64,000 nt of DNA, from positions 1 through 64,000 of the forward strand of contig JAREIK010002631.1 in NCBI GenBank assembly GCA_029783825.1, in the 5' to 3' direction. Of the stretch, positions 23,218 to 35,024 are shown one piece after another (within the stretch, counting starts at the first letter, position 1; every line of letters begins with the position of its first letter). The notes under the pieces were generated by a model. The model did not search any database and was not told the origin of the DNA. It was given only the letters and a program-made list of their open reading frames with translations. Both the position numbers and the translations under genes were made by a program. The stretch comes from Sapria himalayana (Eukaryota > Streptophyta > Magnoliopsida > Malpighiales > Rafflesiaceae).

Positions 23218-26200
23218 TTGGAGCATATACGTCATATGCACCAAGCTTGTTACAAATGTATTTAATCCTATGATGACTGAGAGATTTAGTGAAGATATCT
23301 GCTAGGTGATCATCTGAATTAACAAAACTTGTAGCAATACATTCTGATGTGATCTTCTCTCTAATGAAGTGACAATCAACTTCAATATGCTTGGTCCTTT
23401 CATGAAAGACTAGATTGGATGCAATATGTGATGCGGTCTGGTTATCACAGATGAGTTTCATCTCTTCATCCTTTCCAAATCTCAACTCTCGAAGAAGATG
23501 TTTCAACCATATGAGTTCACGTATTGCTAAAGCCATAGCTCGATACTCGGCTTCAGCGCTAGATCTCGCTACTACATCTTGTTTCTTACTCTTCCAAGAT
23601 ATTAGATTACCTCCAATAAAAACATAGTACAGTGAAGTGGAACGTCTATCTGTGGGTGAGCCAGCCCAATCTGCATCTGTGTAACCAACAATTTGAGTAT
23701 GACCTATGTTCTCGTACAGCACACATTGGCCTAGTGTACTTTTGATATATCGAAGAATGCGGATTACGGCATCCCAATGGCTATCACGTGGTGACTGTAA
23801 GAATTGACTAACAACACTCACAGGAAAAGAAATGTCTGGACGAGTAATGGTGAGATAGTTCAATTTACCTACGAGTCGTCGATATCTCCCTGGGTCTCCT
23901 AAAGGCTCCCCCTGTCCCGGTACAAGTTTGACATTTGGATCCATAGGTGTGTCTACCGGTTTACAATCTAACATACCGGTGTCTTCCAGGATGTCTAAAG
24001 CATACTTCCTTTGGGAAAGGACCACACCGGAACTGGATTGAGCTATCTCAATTCCCAAGAAATACTTGAGTTTCCCCAAATCTTTGGTCTGAAAGTGGGT
24101 AAAAAGATGTTGCTTTAGTTTCTGAATACCATCCTGATCACTGCCTGTAATGACAATGTCATCCACATAAACAATCAGATAATTACACTGCCCCAAGGAG
24201 TTATGATGATAGAAAACTGAATGGTCTGCTGTACTGCGAAGCATGCCAAACTCTTGAACAACAGAACTAAAACGACTAAATCATGCTCGAGGAGATTGTT
24301 TCAAGCCATATAGAGAACGACGTAACTTGTACACTAAACCAGACTCCCCATGAGCAACAAAACCACGAGGTTGCTCCATATAAACTTCCTCGGCAAGATC
24401 ACCATGAATGAAGGCATTTTTAATATACAACTGATAAAGAGGCCAAGAACACATAGCAGCCATGGAGAGAAGCAGACGAACAGAAGCAATCTTGGCAACG
24501 GGGGAGAATGTGTCAGCATAATCAGAACCATAAATCTGAGTATAGCCTTTAGCAACTAAGCGGGCCTTAAGGCGATCAACCTGACCATCAGGACCAACCT
24601 TAATTGCATAGACCCAACGACAACCAACTGTAGATTTACCAGAGGGTAAAACAACAAGATCCCAAGTGCCATTAGATTGTAGAGCAGCCATTTCATCCAC
24701 CATTGCCTGTTGCCAGCCTAGATGGGAAAGAGCTTCATGGGTGCTCTTTGGAAGAGAAACAGAGGATATAGCAGAGACAAAAGCAGAATATGGTGAAGAT
24801 AATCGATGATAACTCAAAAAATTGTAAATAGGATGATGATTACGAGTAGAGCGATTACCTTTCCGAGTAGCAATGGGTAAGTCATCAGGAGAGGGTGGAG
24901 CCGGGGCAGGAGAAGCCGAAGGGATAGGAAGTGAGTCAGCAGGTGCCTCAGCAAAAGCCAGAGGAGCATCGACACGAGGGCGAAGATGATAAACCTGAAG
25001 TGGTCGAGGAGGCACAACATCATGTGAAGAGACAATGGGAATGGGCAAGACTGCAGAAACAGGAAGAGACTCAGAAGTGGTGGAAAAGAATGGTGAGTCC
25101 TCAAAGAAAGTAACATCAGCGGAGATAAAGTAGCAATGAGTCTCAAGAGAATAAAAATGATAACCCTTCTGAAGTCTGGAATATCCCAAGAAGAGACACC
25201 TCATGGCTTTGGCTGAAAGCTTGTCCTGTCCAGGAGTGAGAATATGAACAAAGCAAGTACAACCAAAGACACGAGGAGGAAGGAAATAAAGTGGTTGGTC
25301 AGGGAAGAGAAGGGAATGAGGAATTTGATCATGTAAAACAGAGGAGGACATACGATTAATCAAATAACAAGCGGTAAGAACAGCGTCCCCCCAAAAACGA
25401 AGAGGAACATTACTATGGAGGAGGATAGTACGAGCTGTCTCAACAAGATGTCGATTCTTGCGCTCAGCTACCCCATTTTGTTGAGGAGTATGAGCACAAG
25501 AAGACTGATGAAGAATCCTTATGATGAGACATAAATGAAGTAAAAGAGGATGAAAAATATTCTCTGGCATTGTCACTGCGTAACACACGAATAAAAATAT
25601 TGAATTGGGCCTAGATTTCAGCATAAAATTTCTGAAAAATAGAAAATAACTCAGCTCGATTTTTCATTAAAAATAACCAAGTACATCGAGAATAGTCATC
25701 AATAAAAGTGACAAAATACTGAAATCATAAAGTAGACGCATTCCGACAAGGACCCCAAACATCAGTGGGGACAAGCTCAAAAGGAGACTTTGTCCGATTA
25801 TCCAAACGCTTTGGGAATGAGACACAAGTATGTTTCCAAGCTGACATGACTCACACGAAAGCGACGACAAAGTGGAAAAACGAGGGACCATCTTTTGGAA
25901 CTTGGAGAGACTAGGGTGGCCCAAATGACTGTGAATGAGGAGAGGAGCATCAGTGGAAATGCAAACTGCAGGAGATGAATCCGAGGTGAGGTGATAGAGG
26001 CCTTGAGACTCACGTCCTATGCCAATCATCTTCCCCGTACTCCGGTCCTGTAATGTCACAAATTTATCAGAAAATGTAATAGAACAATTAAGAGTACGAG
26101 TAATTTTGCTGGTGGAAATAAGATTAAAAGGACATTTAGGAGTATAAAGGACAGAAGTGAGAGGTAGAGAAGGTAGAGGAATGGCCAAACCAATACCTTT

Positions 26201-27253
26201 AGCCACAGTTTGAGAACAATTAGCTAAGGTAATAGTAGGTAAAGCAGAGGTAGTAGAAATAGAGGAGAAAAGATCCTTATTACCAGATATGTAATCAGAA
26301 GCTCCAGAATCTAGAATCCAGGGTCCAAGAGAAGATGTGTGGGTAAGGCAGGCAGAAGTATTACCAGGCTGGGCAATAGAGGCAACAGAAGCATGATATG
26401 CCTGAGATGTGGAGGAGCTCGGAGGCTGAGGCAGCTGAGAATCAGAGGACTGGACCATATGGGCAGTGCGAGGAGGCCGTCCATGTAACTGATAGCAACG
26501 ATCACGAGTGTGACCAAGTTTATTGCAATAAGTGCAATGAAGACGTTGGCCCCTACATCGGTTACCTCTGCGGCCTCCTTGAGTGGCAGTATGAGAAACT
26601 AACACAGAAGAATCTGAAGTGCTATCAGATGGAAAAGTCTAAGTGGACGAGATACAAAGGAGACGAGCAAACACATCATCCAAGGATGGAACTAATGAAC
26701 TGCCAAGAATCTGATCGTGGACAGGCTCAAGATCCGGACGGAGACCAATAAGAGTAAGGACCATGAAGAACTTATCAAGCTGTGTTTGTTGAGCCCCAAC
26801 ATCAGAAGTAAGAGGCATCACAGTCAAGAACTCTTCCTTAAGAGAAACAATCTGGCCAATATAAGTAGATAGATCCAAATCCTGTTGGCTGAGATGGACA
26901 ATAGCAAAAGCCACCTTATGAAGATGCTGGATATCATTCGTGTATAATTCTTTAGCTTGAGTCCAAAATTTAAAACAAGTTTTGTAGGCTCGAAGATGAA
27001 AAAGAATCTTAGGATCAACTGATTGTCACAATATACTACATAATTGGGCATCTATCTTCCTCCACTGTACGCGGTCAATCTTAGGGATATCTGTCTCTTG
27101 TGTAACCAGGTGATCCTCATATCCTTGACCCATAAACCATAGTTCAACAGAAGCTGACCAGGAAAGATAATTGTCACTGCCAACCAGTTTCTCCGAAGTA
27201 ATCATAGGAGATCCAGATATAATAGAGGAAAAAATGAAAGTTTTAGCAGCCAT
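23213..27253 (-). pseudogene. Copia Gag-Pol polyprotein, one frame with stops and a compensated frameshift
   Basis: Start MAAKTFIFSSIISG at 27253. The domains are in copia order: Gag, the zinc knuckle CTYCNKLGHTRDRC (about 26530), protease WILDSGASDYISG (about 26310), and the GAG-pre-integrase H...C (about 25890-25830). The integrase has TDVWGP, FIDDYSR, RSDNARE and [13 protein letters not shown] (25760-25450). Reverse transcriptase has [10 protein letters not shown] ... YVDDIVITG, and RNase H has YTDADWAG ... SSAEAEYRAMA. It ends a few bases from the polypurine tract. Lesions: stops at 27026-27028 and 26639-26641, a 1-bp loss near 25830 restored near 25518, stops inside that window, and a TGA at 24278-24280. 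A reverse-transcriptase catalytic Asp position reads Tyr (YQLYIKNAF). It is inactive. Confidence 0.92.
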
Positions 27254-27564
27254 ATCTACTTCAGATTGAAAAGAGCCCTAGTATAGCTCCAGATTGTGGC
27301 GTGGCAGCACTCGAAAGGTTGAAGAGACAAGGAGCAGGGTTTCTGAACAGGGTTCCTGAACAAGGTTTCAGGAACAGAGTTACTGAAACCCTAGATTTTG
27401 CCCGGGAAACCCTAGATCACTGAATGGAGAGGAAGCAGATTGGAACTTGCTAGAAACTTTCAATTTCCTGTTCTAAGAGAGCCGCCACAATCATTTCTTA
27501 TCACAATGGAAGAGTACATACGAGAGGCGCCAAACCCTAGCACCAAAACCTAGGGCCTTAGCGA

Positions 27565-27640
27565 TGCGTCGCGTTGCCCTCTCTGCGTCGCGTTGCCCTC
27601 TATGCGTCGCGTTGCCCTCTGTGCGTCGCGTTGCCCTCCG
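27565..27640 (-). repeat. Four 19-bp tandem repeats next to the primer-binding site
   Basis: Plus-strand units TGCGTCGCGTTGCCCTCTN repeat four times without a gap and overlap the primer-binding site. They are CpG-rich, unlike the surroundings, and lie in the untranslated leader of the copia RNA. Confidence 0.9.
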
Positions 27641-27646
27641 ATACCA
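27635..27646 (-). other. Primer-binding site
   Basis: Minus-strand TGGTATCGGAGG directly follows the 5' LTR. It is similar to TGGTATCAGAGC, complementary to the 3' end of plant initiator tRNA-Met, with differences at two or three positions. Confidence 0.8.
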
Positions 27647-27658
27647 TATAGACGAAGA

Positions 27659-27694
<36 letters not shown>

Positions 27695-27753
27695 CTTCGA
27701 TTTCTTTCGCTTGCCTTCCGCTTGTAGTGCTTTCTCCTTTTATATTTTTCACA
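27647..27753 (-). repeat. 5' LTR of the copia element (107 bp)
   Basis: Minus-strand TGTGAAAAATATAAAAGG ... TTCGTCTATA, aligned end to end without gaps with the 3' LTR; differences fall mainly outside the (CT)n core. The TATAAAAGG box near its start would be the promoter. Confidence 0.92.
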
Positions 27754-27758
27754 ATTTT

Positions 27759-29339
27759 TTTAATAATTTTTAATAATAAAATAATTCTATATTTTGCTAA
27801 ATATAATAAAATTATACTTTAAATTTTTCCCAATAATATTATTTCATTTTTAATATTTCTTTGCTTCATTTTATACTCTCTGTAAATAGTTTCTCCTCAA
27901 AAATCTTCTCAATTATATGAGAAATAGAAGGAATAAACTTCTAAGTAATTTAACATTAACACGTACATATACATATAAATGAAAAACACTCATTTATTTT
28001 ACTAAATTCATAATTTTTTTTAATATTATTTATCCAAAACTTAGTAATGCAAATATAATTTTAATTCTGAATGATAATATTTGATCAGTTCAAAATTATT
28101 GTTAGTTATTAATAAAAATTATCATATTTTAAATAAAAATATTTATTTATATTTTTATGTATAGTTCTAATTTTAAATTATTTGCAAACGAAAAGAAGAA
28201 AATCTAATAATGTATGCAGTAGTAATGCATGTACCTCTTAATATAGGTGGAACGAAGTTAATAATACCTACTGGTGAAGAATGAGACGAAGACAGAATGT
28301 CAATGGTAGGTGAATATAGAGAAATATTTGTAGTATTATTGTCACTGAATAAATGTTATATTCTTCCTTCATAAATTATTTGTGAATTTTCTCTACTCCT
28401 CCCCATGGATTGAGATTCTCTGTCATATGAATTGTCACTTCTCATAACTAATTCAAGTTTCATAAATATCAAAAAATACAAAGATAATAAAAAAATGTAA
28501 TGAATATGGCATACTAAATAAACATAATGAGAAACACATTCACAATTACATTTGTGAAAAAAATTTATAATTTAACACAAATTATAACAGCTACAAAATA
28601 AGTAATACAACTTAACATCAAAGTCAAAAAATTTTATTCATCTTCAAAAATTTTAAATAAATCATCTTCATCTAAATATTTATCCTAATCTATTGTGTTA
28701 TTATTATTTTTTTAATTATCTTCTTCAACATGTGCATCATTAATATCTAAATAGTTTTCATCTTCACCAATCAATATTTCAAGCGTATCATCTGTCACAT
28801 GATTCATTTGATAATTTTTTACAATATTCTCATAAAATGGCTCATAAAAATGAATGATTATAATTATGATAATATTTTTTTTGGTGCACTTTTACAAGGT
28901 TGTATTTTGATGATAAATTATAGTATTTAAATTTAGAATAGGATCAAACCATTCATACTTATACAGAATTAACCTCTTGATTGGTAAAACAAGATACTTA
29001 TATAGATTGATATTTTAATTTTGTTTTACCATATGATTAACTAGCATGAGTGAAAATGAAAAGTATATCATCTTTTTAAGATTCATTCCTCATTACATAA
29101 TCTTTATTTTGTGACATTTTGTAATGTGAAGTATACACTTATGACCGAAAGTAATGCGCACAATTTGCTAAAACTTAATTAAAATATCATAATCCTTCCA
29201 ACTTTTGTTTTATTTCGAACATTGTTTTTCAATATTCTAAGATGTCTAAAAAATTTTAATTAAAATAATATTAATTTATAAGTTACATTTAATTTTTTAG
29301 ATGATGAAATAAAAATTATATAATTTCTCAAATGGATAT
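27759..29339. other. CACTA-1 internal DNA, no gene recognised
   Basis: AT-rich with no clear motif. It lies downstream of the TNP2 relic on the minus strand, where a second CACTA gene or 3' untranslated sequence would be expected. Asp/Glu-codon-rich text on the minus strand near 28640-28800 is compatible with coding remains but is not diagnostic. Confidence 0.35.
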
Positions 29340-31262
29340 ATCCATCTAAATTGCATAGAGCCTATTATAATAGATTCATAAGTGGATGAGGTCGGAACAT
29401 CTTCCATGGAGTCAAATAAGTTAGGAGGAAAAATACACTCAAATTTGCATAAAATTATGGTTATATCATTTTATAATTACTTAATATTTTTATTTTTGTC
29501 ATGACATTATAAGTGAGATTCTTAAAAAAAATGCTTATTTTAATCAAAGTTTCTCAAATATTTCTTGGGAGTAATTCACAAATTGCTATGGGTATTAGTC
29601 TCTGTATAAACTCATAACAGTCATGATTTTTCATCCCAAATAACATATGTTTTTTCGTACCAACACATCTTCTCATGTTAAATGCATATCTTTCAGGGAA
29701 TCTGAGTTTTATCAGTCATTTGCATAAAGTTTCATTTGCATCCTTATCAAGATTGTAACAAATCTTAAGGAATTATTTGTTGATTCACCCCTATGTAACT
29801 TTAGATGTAAATATAATTTTTTAAAATCTTCTTTTGATTTAATATTGTCTTTTGTTTTTTCTTCTACATTCATGATAATATTAAAAATATTATCAAAAAA
29901 ATTTTTCTCAATGTGCATCACATCTAAGTTGTTCCTAATGAGATTGATTTTTAAATAAGTCAAATATCAAAAAATGTTTTGCTTTTTTTAACCGTAATAA
30001 TTCTTTAAAATTTATGCATTTTGCTATCAGTATCAATTTCTGTAATATTTTTAATGTCATATCTGTTAATTACCTTTAATATTTCAACATCTGACTTCAA
30101 AGGTGGTGTACCTTTTATAATTATATGATCTTTCCAAAATATCTTAATATTCTTCTAAAATCGATAATTCATATGTAAGAACTTATGATTGTTATTAAAC
30201 CAAAAGTTCTTTCTATTTTTGCTCAGAAAAAAATATATCAGAGTTCTCCATACAGTATGGACAAACTAATTTTCATTTAGTACTTCAACTTGATAATATT
30301 GAATATGCTAAAAATTTACTTAAAGCCCACATAAGTTCTCATATCTAAAAATTGTTCTTTCTAAATATATTATATATTTTTATACCAAACTCCCATAAAT
30401 TTTTTAGTTCTGCAATAAGAGGTTGCAAGAAAATATTCAACTTGTCTTTTGAGTTTTTTCAGATCAGACATGATAACACATAAAAATATGTACTCATTTT
30501 TTATGCATATTCATAGTGGTAAATTATATGGTGTAATAATTATAAACTATGAAGATTATTATTATTTTGTTTGTCCAAATGACTGAAATTTATCGGTGCA
30601 CAGTCTTAATTTAATATTTTGACTTTCATTCACAAAAGATAAATAAATATGATCAAACTATTTTTAAGATAAAATCTGAGCAAAGTTGCATCACACTTTT
30701 TTTTAAGTATACTTTTTGGACTAACTCATGTTATTAATATTAGCTTCAGTTATAAATAATTTTTACAAATGAGGAGTTAACAGGATATAATTTATCTTCT
30801 TATAAGAAATATTTATTTTTTGCCTTTTACATACAGTATATCTTTTATATCCGATGATAGTTATAAAAATTATAAATAATTATTTCACTATCATCATCCT
30901 AATATATCATGCAGTCATTAATGTAATAATATTTTTTTATATAGACAACCCCAAATCTCGTATTAATTTCTTTATATTGTAAAATTTATTTGTCTTGATA
31001 TTATTCTGTAGTAATAATTCAGATAATAACTCATAAATTTTATCAAAATACTTTTCTAAAAAATGATATTTTATCTTTAAATTCAATAGTCCAGCTATCG
31101 CAGATAACTTTGTATGGTCATATGGATTATCTGATCAAATCTCTTCTTTTGATGCTTTCAACATTCATTAAATTCTTTTGTTGTTGATGTTAGGATGTCG
31201 TCTGTGATATTCGGATTGAAAGAATGACCAATAACATTCTTCAACATGGTTTCACATGCATT
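29340..31262 (-). pseudogene. TNP2-like CACTA transposase relic
   Basis: This is the main transposase family of En/Spm elements. Recognisable minus-strand pieces are, in order: TKLSAIAGLLNLK (about 31115-31075, family TKFSKLSxLVRLxHLK), KFYNIKKLIRDLGLS (about 30990-30950), NDCMIY (about 30910, family NDCMLYWK), NIKLRLCTDKFQSFGQ (about 30620-30575, family NVRLGLCTDGFSPFG), and NLDVMHIEKNFFDNIF (29928-29880), the most diagnostic. Only the last lies in a sizeable frame (29963-29712). Stops and indels are scattered throughout. Confidence 0.8.
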
Positions 31263-31539
31263 GTGAGGATCTAAGAAGCACGGACACGGATATGGCCATG
31301 GGGATACGACATGATGGGATACAGAAACACGATAAATTTCAAAAAATCAAGATATAAATATGAAAAGGACACGGCATAATAAAATAAAAAAAAAATAATT
31401 ATTCTTACAAATATTATCCTTAAAAAGTAATTTAGATAAAAAAATATATTCAAATACTATTTTTACAAATAGTCAAACACCAACATAAGTAATACTAAAA
31501 CTAAAGATTAGTATTTTCTTCTGAATCAAATAAAATAGC

Positions 31540-33740
31540 TTCCAGTTCATATTCATCAAAAGAAAGATTCATAATCTCAAGAATTATAGCGTTCTCTATA
31601 TCCATTAAGTCAAAATCATCACTTCTAATATTACACATTTTAAATTTGTCTTCATTATAGTTTGAAGATCTCCTTAATAGAAGTCAGAGATTATTATGGA
31701 CATAAACCAAGCTTTCAACTCTTTATGGTGTCAACTTGTTTCTCTTCATGGAGTAAATAAAATTATATATGCTCTAATTTTTTTTCACAACATTGGTTGA
31801 ACAAGATTGCCATAACAATTTTAATGCTATAGATTAAAGCATTGGTGCATAAGTCCCATGAACAACTCACCATTTAATATGACTCATGTGATGCCTATCA
31901 TTGTTAGAATCACTACTAGACAAATCTTTCAATAATATAAAAAATATAGCATATTCGTTATTTACTTGTCTCATTTTACCTTCATTTAAAAAATATCTCT
32001 CAAAATATTTTTTTTCTTTCTCTTATTATTTCTATATCTTGATGTGGTAGACTATAATACCTGCAAATTGAGTTATGACATAATTTATAAAAAATTAAAC
32101 ATCATAGAATATTATTTATATTTAAATTATTAAATCCTACAATTTAAACTATTAAGATTATATTGGATTTAAAGAATGAGTTAAGGAATGTAAAAGTGTG
32201 TGGCTTTTAGTCAATCTTTCCATCAAAATTTCATTCATAATATCAAAAAACCTATAAATATAATTACAAAATAATTCATATAAGTTCAAATATAATTAAA
32301 AATTTAAAACTTTCAATTAAAACTTAAATATTTAACTAATAAATCTTAACTATAGCTTGAATTTTTTGTGAAGATTTTATGTTCTTTCTTATAAATGATT
32401 TCCTTCATTTTTTTGATCATCGAATTTTATTACTCATAAATATTGTGAAGGCATGATTTGTCAATGTCAGCTAATCGAAGTATTTCATACATGAGAGTTA
32501 TAAAGCTGAGGATATAATTCACATCCATCTAAAAATTTTCATTTAGTTTTGTATCTTTTACTTTTTTCGTTTTCACTAAATCATATTTGTTATATATTTT
32601 TCATTCTTCACTTATCACTAATTGTTTCAAGCCTATTTTTATTGTCTTAAATCATTTGAGCATAACAATAGCTGAAGCAAAATATGTATCGACAACTGAA
32701 AGTAATTTCAACTTGTAATGATTATTAAACATTGACAATCTCGTTGCATAATTTATAATGAAATTCTTGATGAAAAATGCATCACTTGAAACTGATAGAT
32801 TCAATCATATTATTCCATCATATTATCATATCTTTGGTGTGTTGATGGTGCATAAATATTCTTCAAAACAAAATTGAAAGTCTGAACCACACATGGGATT
32901 TAAAAGACATGCCGAAACGTTGCTTCTACAATATGTTGTGCTGCTTTGTATGCTACAGCATTATCAGTTATAACTTGAATTATTTTTTTGAGGACCAATC
33001 TCTTGTATTGTGTTAATCAACAAATTTACTATAAAGTATTTGTTCTTAGTCTCCCCTTCACTGTTTATTATTTTTAAAAATTTCGGTCCACTTTCTGAGA
33101 CTGTCATGATATTAATAAGTATTCTTCTTTGAGTATCTAATCATCCATCATTGTAAATGTAAACTCATTTCTCATTCTATATCTTTTTGATTGGTTCCAA
33201 TAGATTCTCAATATTATTCTTCTTTCTATAATATTGTTGTTCTTAATGCATTATAATTTGGTGAGATATAACCTAGAAGTTAACTTATACTTTTAAAGGC
33301 ACGAGCATAATAAGAATTTCTAGCAATGTGAAAAGATATATCACTTATATAAAATATTCTAGCTATCTCATTGTGAACTATTTTACATGCATCCATATTA
33401 AATGTCTTTTCAATTGATTCAATAGATCTATTTTTTCTTTTTGGATCAATAGCACTGGCATTAGAAGAGATTCTCAAAATTAGATGTTGTAGTGCTTGAT
33501 CTGGGTAAAGAAACTTACTTAAGATTTGATTGTTTCACCTTTTATTTAGTTTCCTCCATTACCCTTCACATCTCAACCAAATTTTTCTTCGTTACTTTTG
33601 TACAAGATGTAACCCCAGCCCCTTTAATTTTCAACAAGTGAGTCTTAACTCTATAATATGGTCCTTTATATATTTGTCTACAAAAATTACATTGAAAAGT
33701 AATATTTTCTCTTCTTCCTTTATCCAATTTTGTTTCGTTC
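31540..33740 (-). pseudogene. hAT-C transposase relic (BED, DUF659, hAT C-terminal)
   Basis: A BED-type finger is read near 33735-33590 (FQCNFC ... KGPYYRVKTHLLKIKGAGV). Next comes the start of DUF659, IEKTFNMDA...EIARIFYISDISFHIARNSYYA (about 33425-33285), then IIQVITDNAVAYKAA near 32985-32935. The C-terminal dimerisation region near 31790-31600 shows SMKRNKLTP.RVESLVYVHNNL. Only the frame at 33477-33280 is open; the rest is broken by many stops. It belongs to the same broad class as hAT-A but differs in sequence and termini. The solo LTR lies just upstream of the BED segment. Confidence 0.75.
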
Positions 33741-33765
33741 ATGACTTATCTTCATAATAGAATAT

Positions 33766-34344
33766 TATTAGGCAATTGCGCTTTCACAGTTGTGATTTTA
33801 AGATACAGGAGAAATAACAATAAAAATAACAAATGATATATATCCAATCCATAATCCAAGCACGAGAGAAATAAAATAGAATAGGAAACCACGACAGAAA
33901 CACATGAAATAATATTATTCACTAGTCGCTCAGTACGACTAGCTACATCCACCAGAAAATACTTATGCATTACAAATTAAACCAAATCAAAAGTCTTACA
34001 GTATGTGCAGCGCAGAAATAGTCACGATAAATTGCATAAAGAGAGAGAAGAGAAAAGATGAACAGTTCCAGATCGAGAAAATAGTAACCCAAAAATTAAA
34101 ATATAAAATATTTTATATTAAAATTTTCTCGGTTCAATTAACCGAAACGGGTCAAATCATCAAATGGGTTAGATTCTGCTCTAAAAATTTTTTCGGCTTG
34201 CTGACCGGTAAGCGGGACCTCCGTTATTGTGCTACTGTTATATTCCCAGCCTTTTAATATTTCATTTTCTGCACTTACATGAAAATATTAAAATAAAAAT
34301 ATTTGATTATACAAACAGATTATCATAACAAACTATATACAATA
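33766..34344 (+). mobile_element. Solo LTR no. 2 (TGTTGG-family)
   Basis: 579 bp from TATTAGGCAATTGCG to ATATACAATA, flanked by a perfect duplication AATAT (33761-33765 and 34345-34349). The initial TG is mutated to TA. It matches solo LTR no. 1 along its length. It is inserted in the 5' part of hAT-C, so it is younger than hAT-C, which is younger than CACTA-1. Confidence 0.88.
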
Positions 34345-35024
34345 AATATTATCATCTTAATTATTTTATTGATTACTTGAAGACTCAGAATTATTAAATC
34401 ATTGTATAATTTTGCATGAAAAAAAATCAAGCATTTAAATAAATCTAAATTATTGCTAAACTCAATCAATCTAGTTTTTTTGTTCATCCATACAATTAAA
34501 CTAATTTCATATAATTTGTATATTTATATATTACATTCATTCAAAATAAATAATAAAACAATCATACTTATTATTATTTGCATATTGCATATTTAATAAA
34601 CAATCCTAAGTGATAACTAATAAGTATGATTGTTTAAGAAGAATCCCCCCCCCCCACCCAAAGTTCATCCGACAGCAACCACTTGGTCCCCATGATTTAC
34701 CCCACTTGCCCTAACCTTTTCATTGGCATTGTCGACACTCGATAGCATCCCCCCGCAATATCTTATTCAAACCCCCTCCCCCTTCTCGTAGGTTGAATTT
34801 TCCCTTTGTTCTAACGTTGTCCATAGGGTTTTTTTAAAGTCCAAATTATGTCTAAATCGTGTCTAGTCGTCTCTAAGCCGTGTCTGACACGTATCCAAAC
34901 TTTGACCTTTGATTTTGGTCAATGATTCGCCATATGGCATATCAAACATGTATCTGACGCATGTTTAGGCTGTATCTGCGTATCCAAGTGTCCGACACAC
35001 GGACACTCTATCCATGTTTCATAG

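Larger units (their letters stand above)
23099..27753 (-). mobile_element. Ty1-copia retrotransposon with 107-bp LTRs
   Basis: 4,655 bp on the minus strand, flanked by a perfect 5-bp duplication ATTTT (23094-23098 and 27754-27758). It has matching LTRs at both ends, a primer-binding site next to the 5' LTR, a polypurine tract next to the 3' LTR, and Gag-Pol between. It is inserted in CACTA-1. LTRs of about 100 bp are very short for an element with full Pol; most plant copia LTRs are several hundred bp. The two LTRs differ at 9 of 107 positions by eye, so it is not very recent. Confidence 0.93.
31271..35024 (-). mobile_element. hAT-C element nested in CACTA-1
   Basis: The left end CTAAGAAGCACGGACACGG (31271) pairs imperfectly with the reversed right end CTATGAAACATGGATAG (35024). 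Flanking 8-mers GTGAGGAT and GTTAAGTT agree at only 5 of 8, so the exact borders are uncertain. A minus-strand BED-DUF659-hATC transposase relic fills it, and a GC-rich subterminal block with a C run lies at 34645-34990. The same terminal sequence is found on the short element at 366-1008. It contains solo LTR no. 2. Confidence 0.75.
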
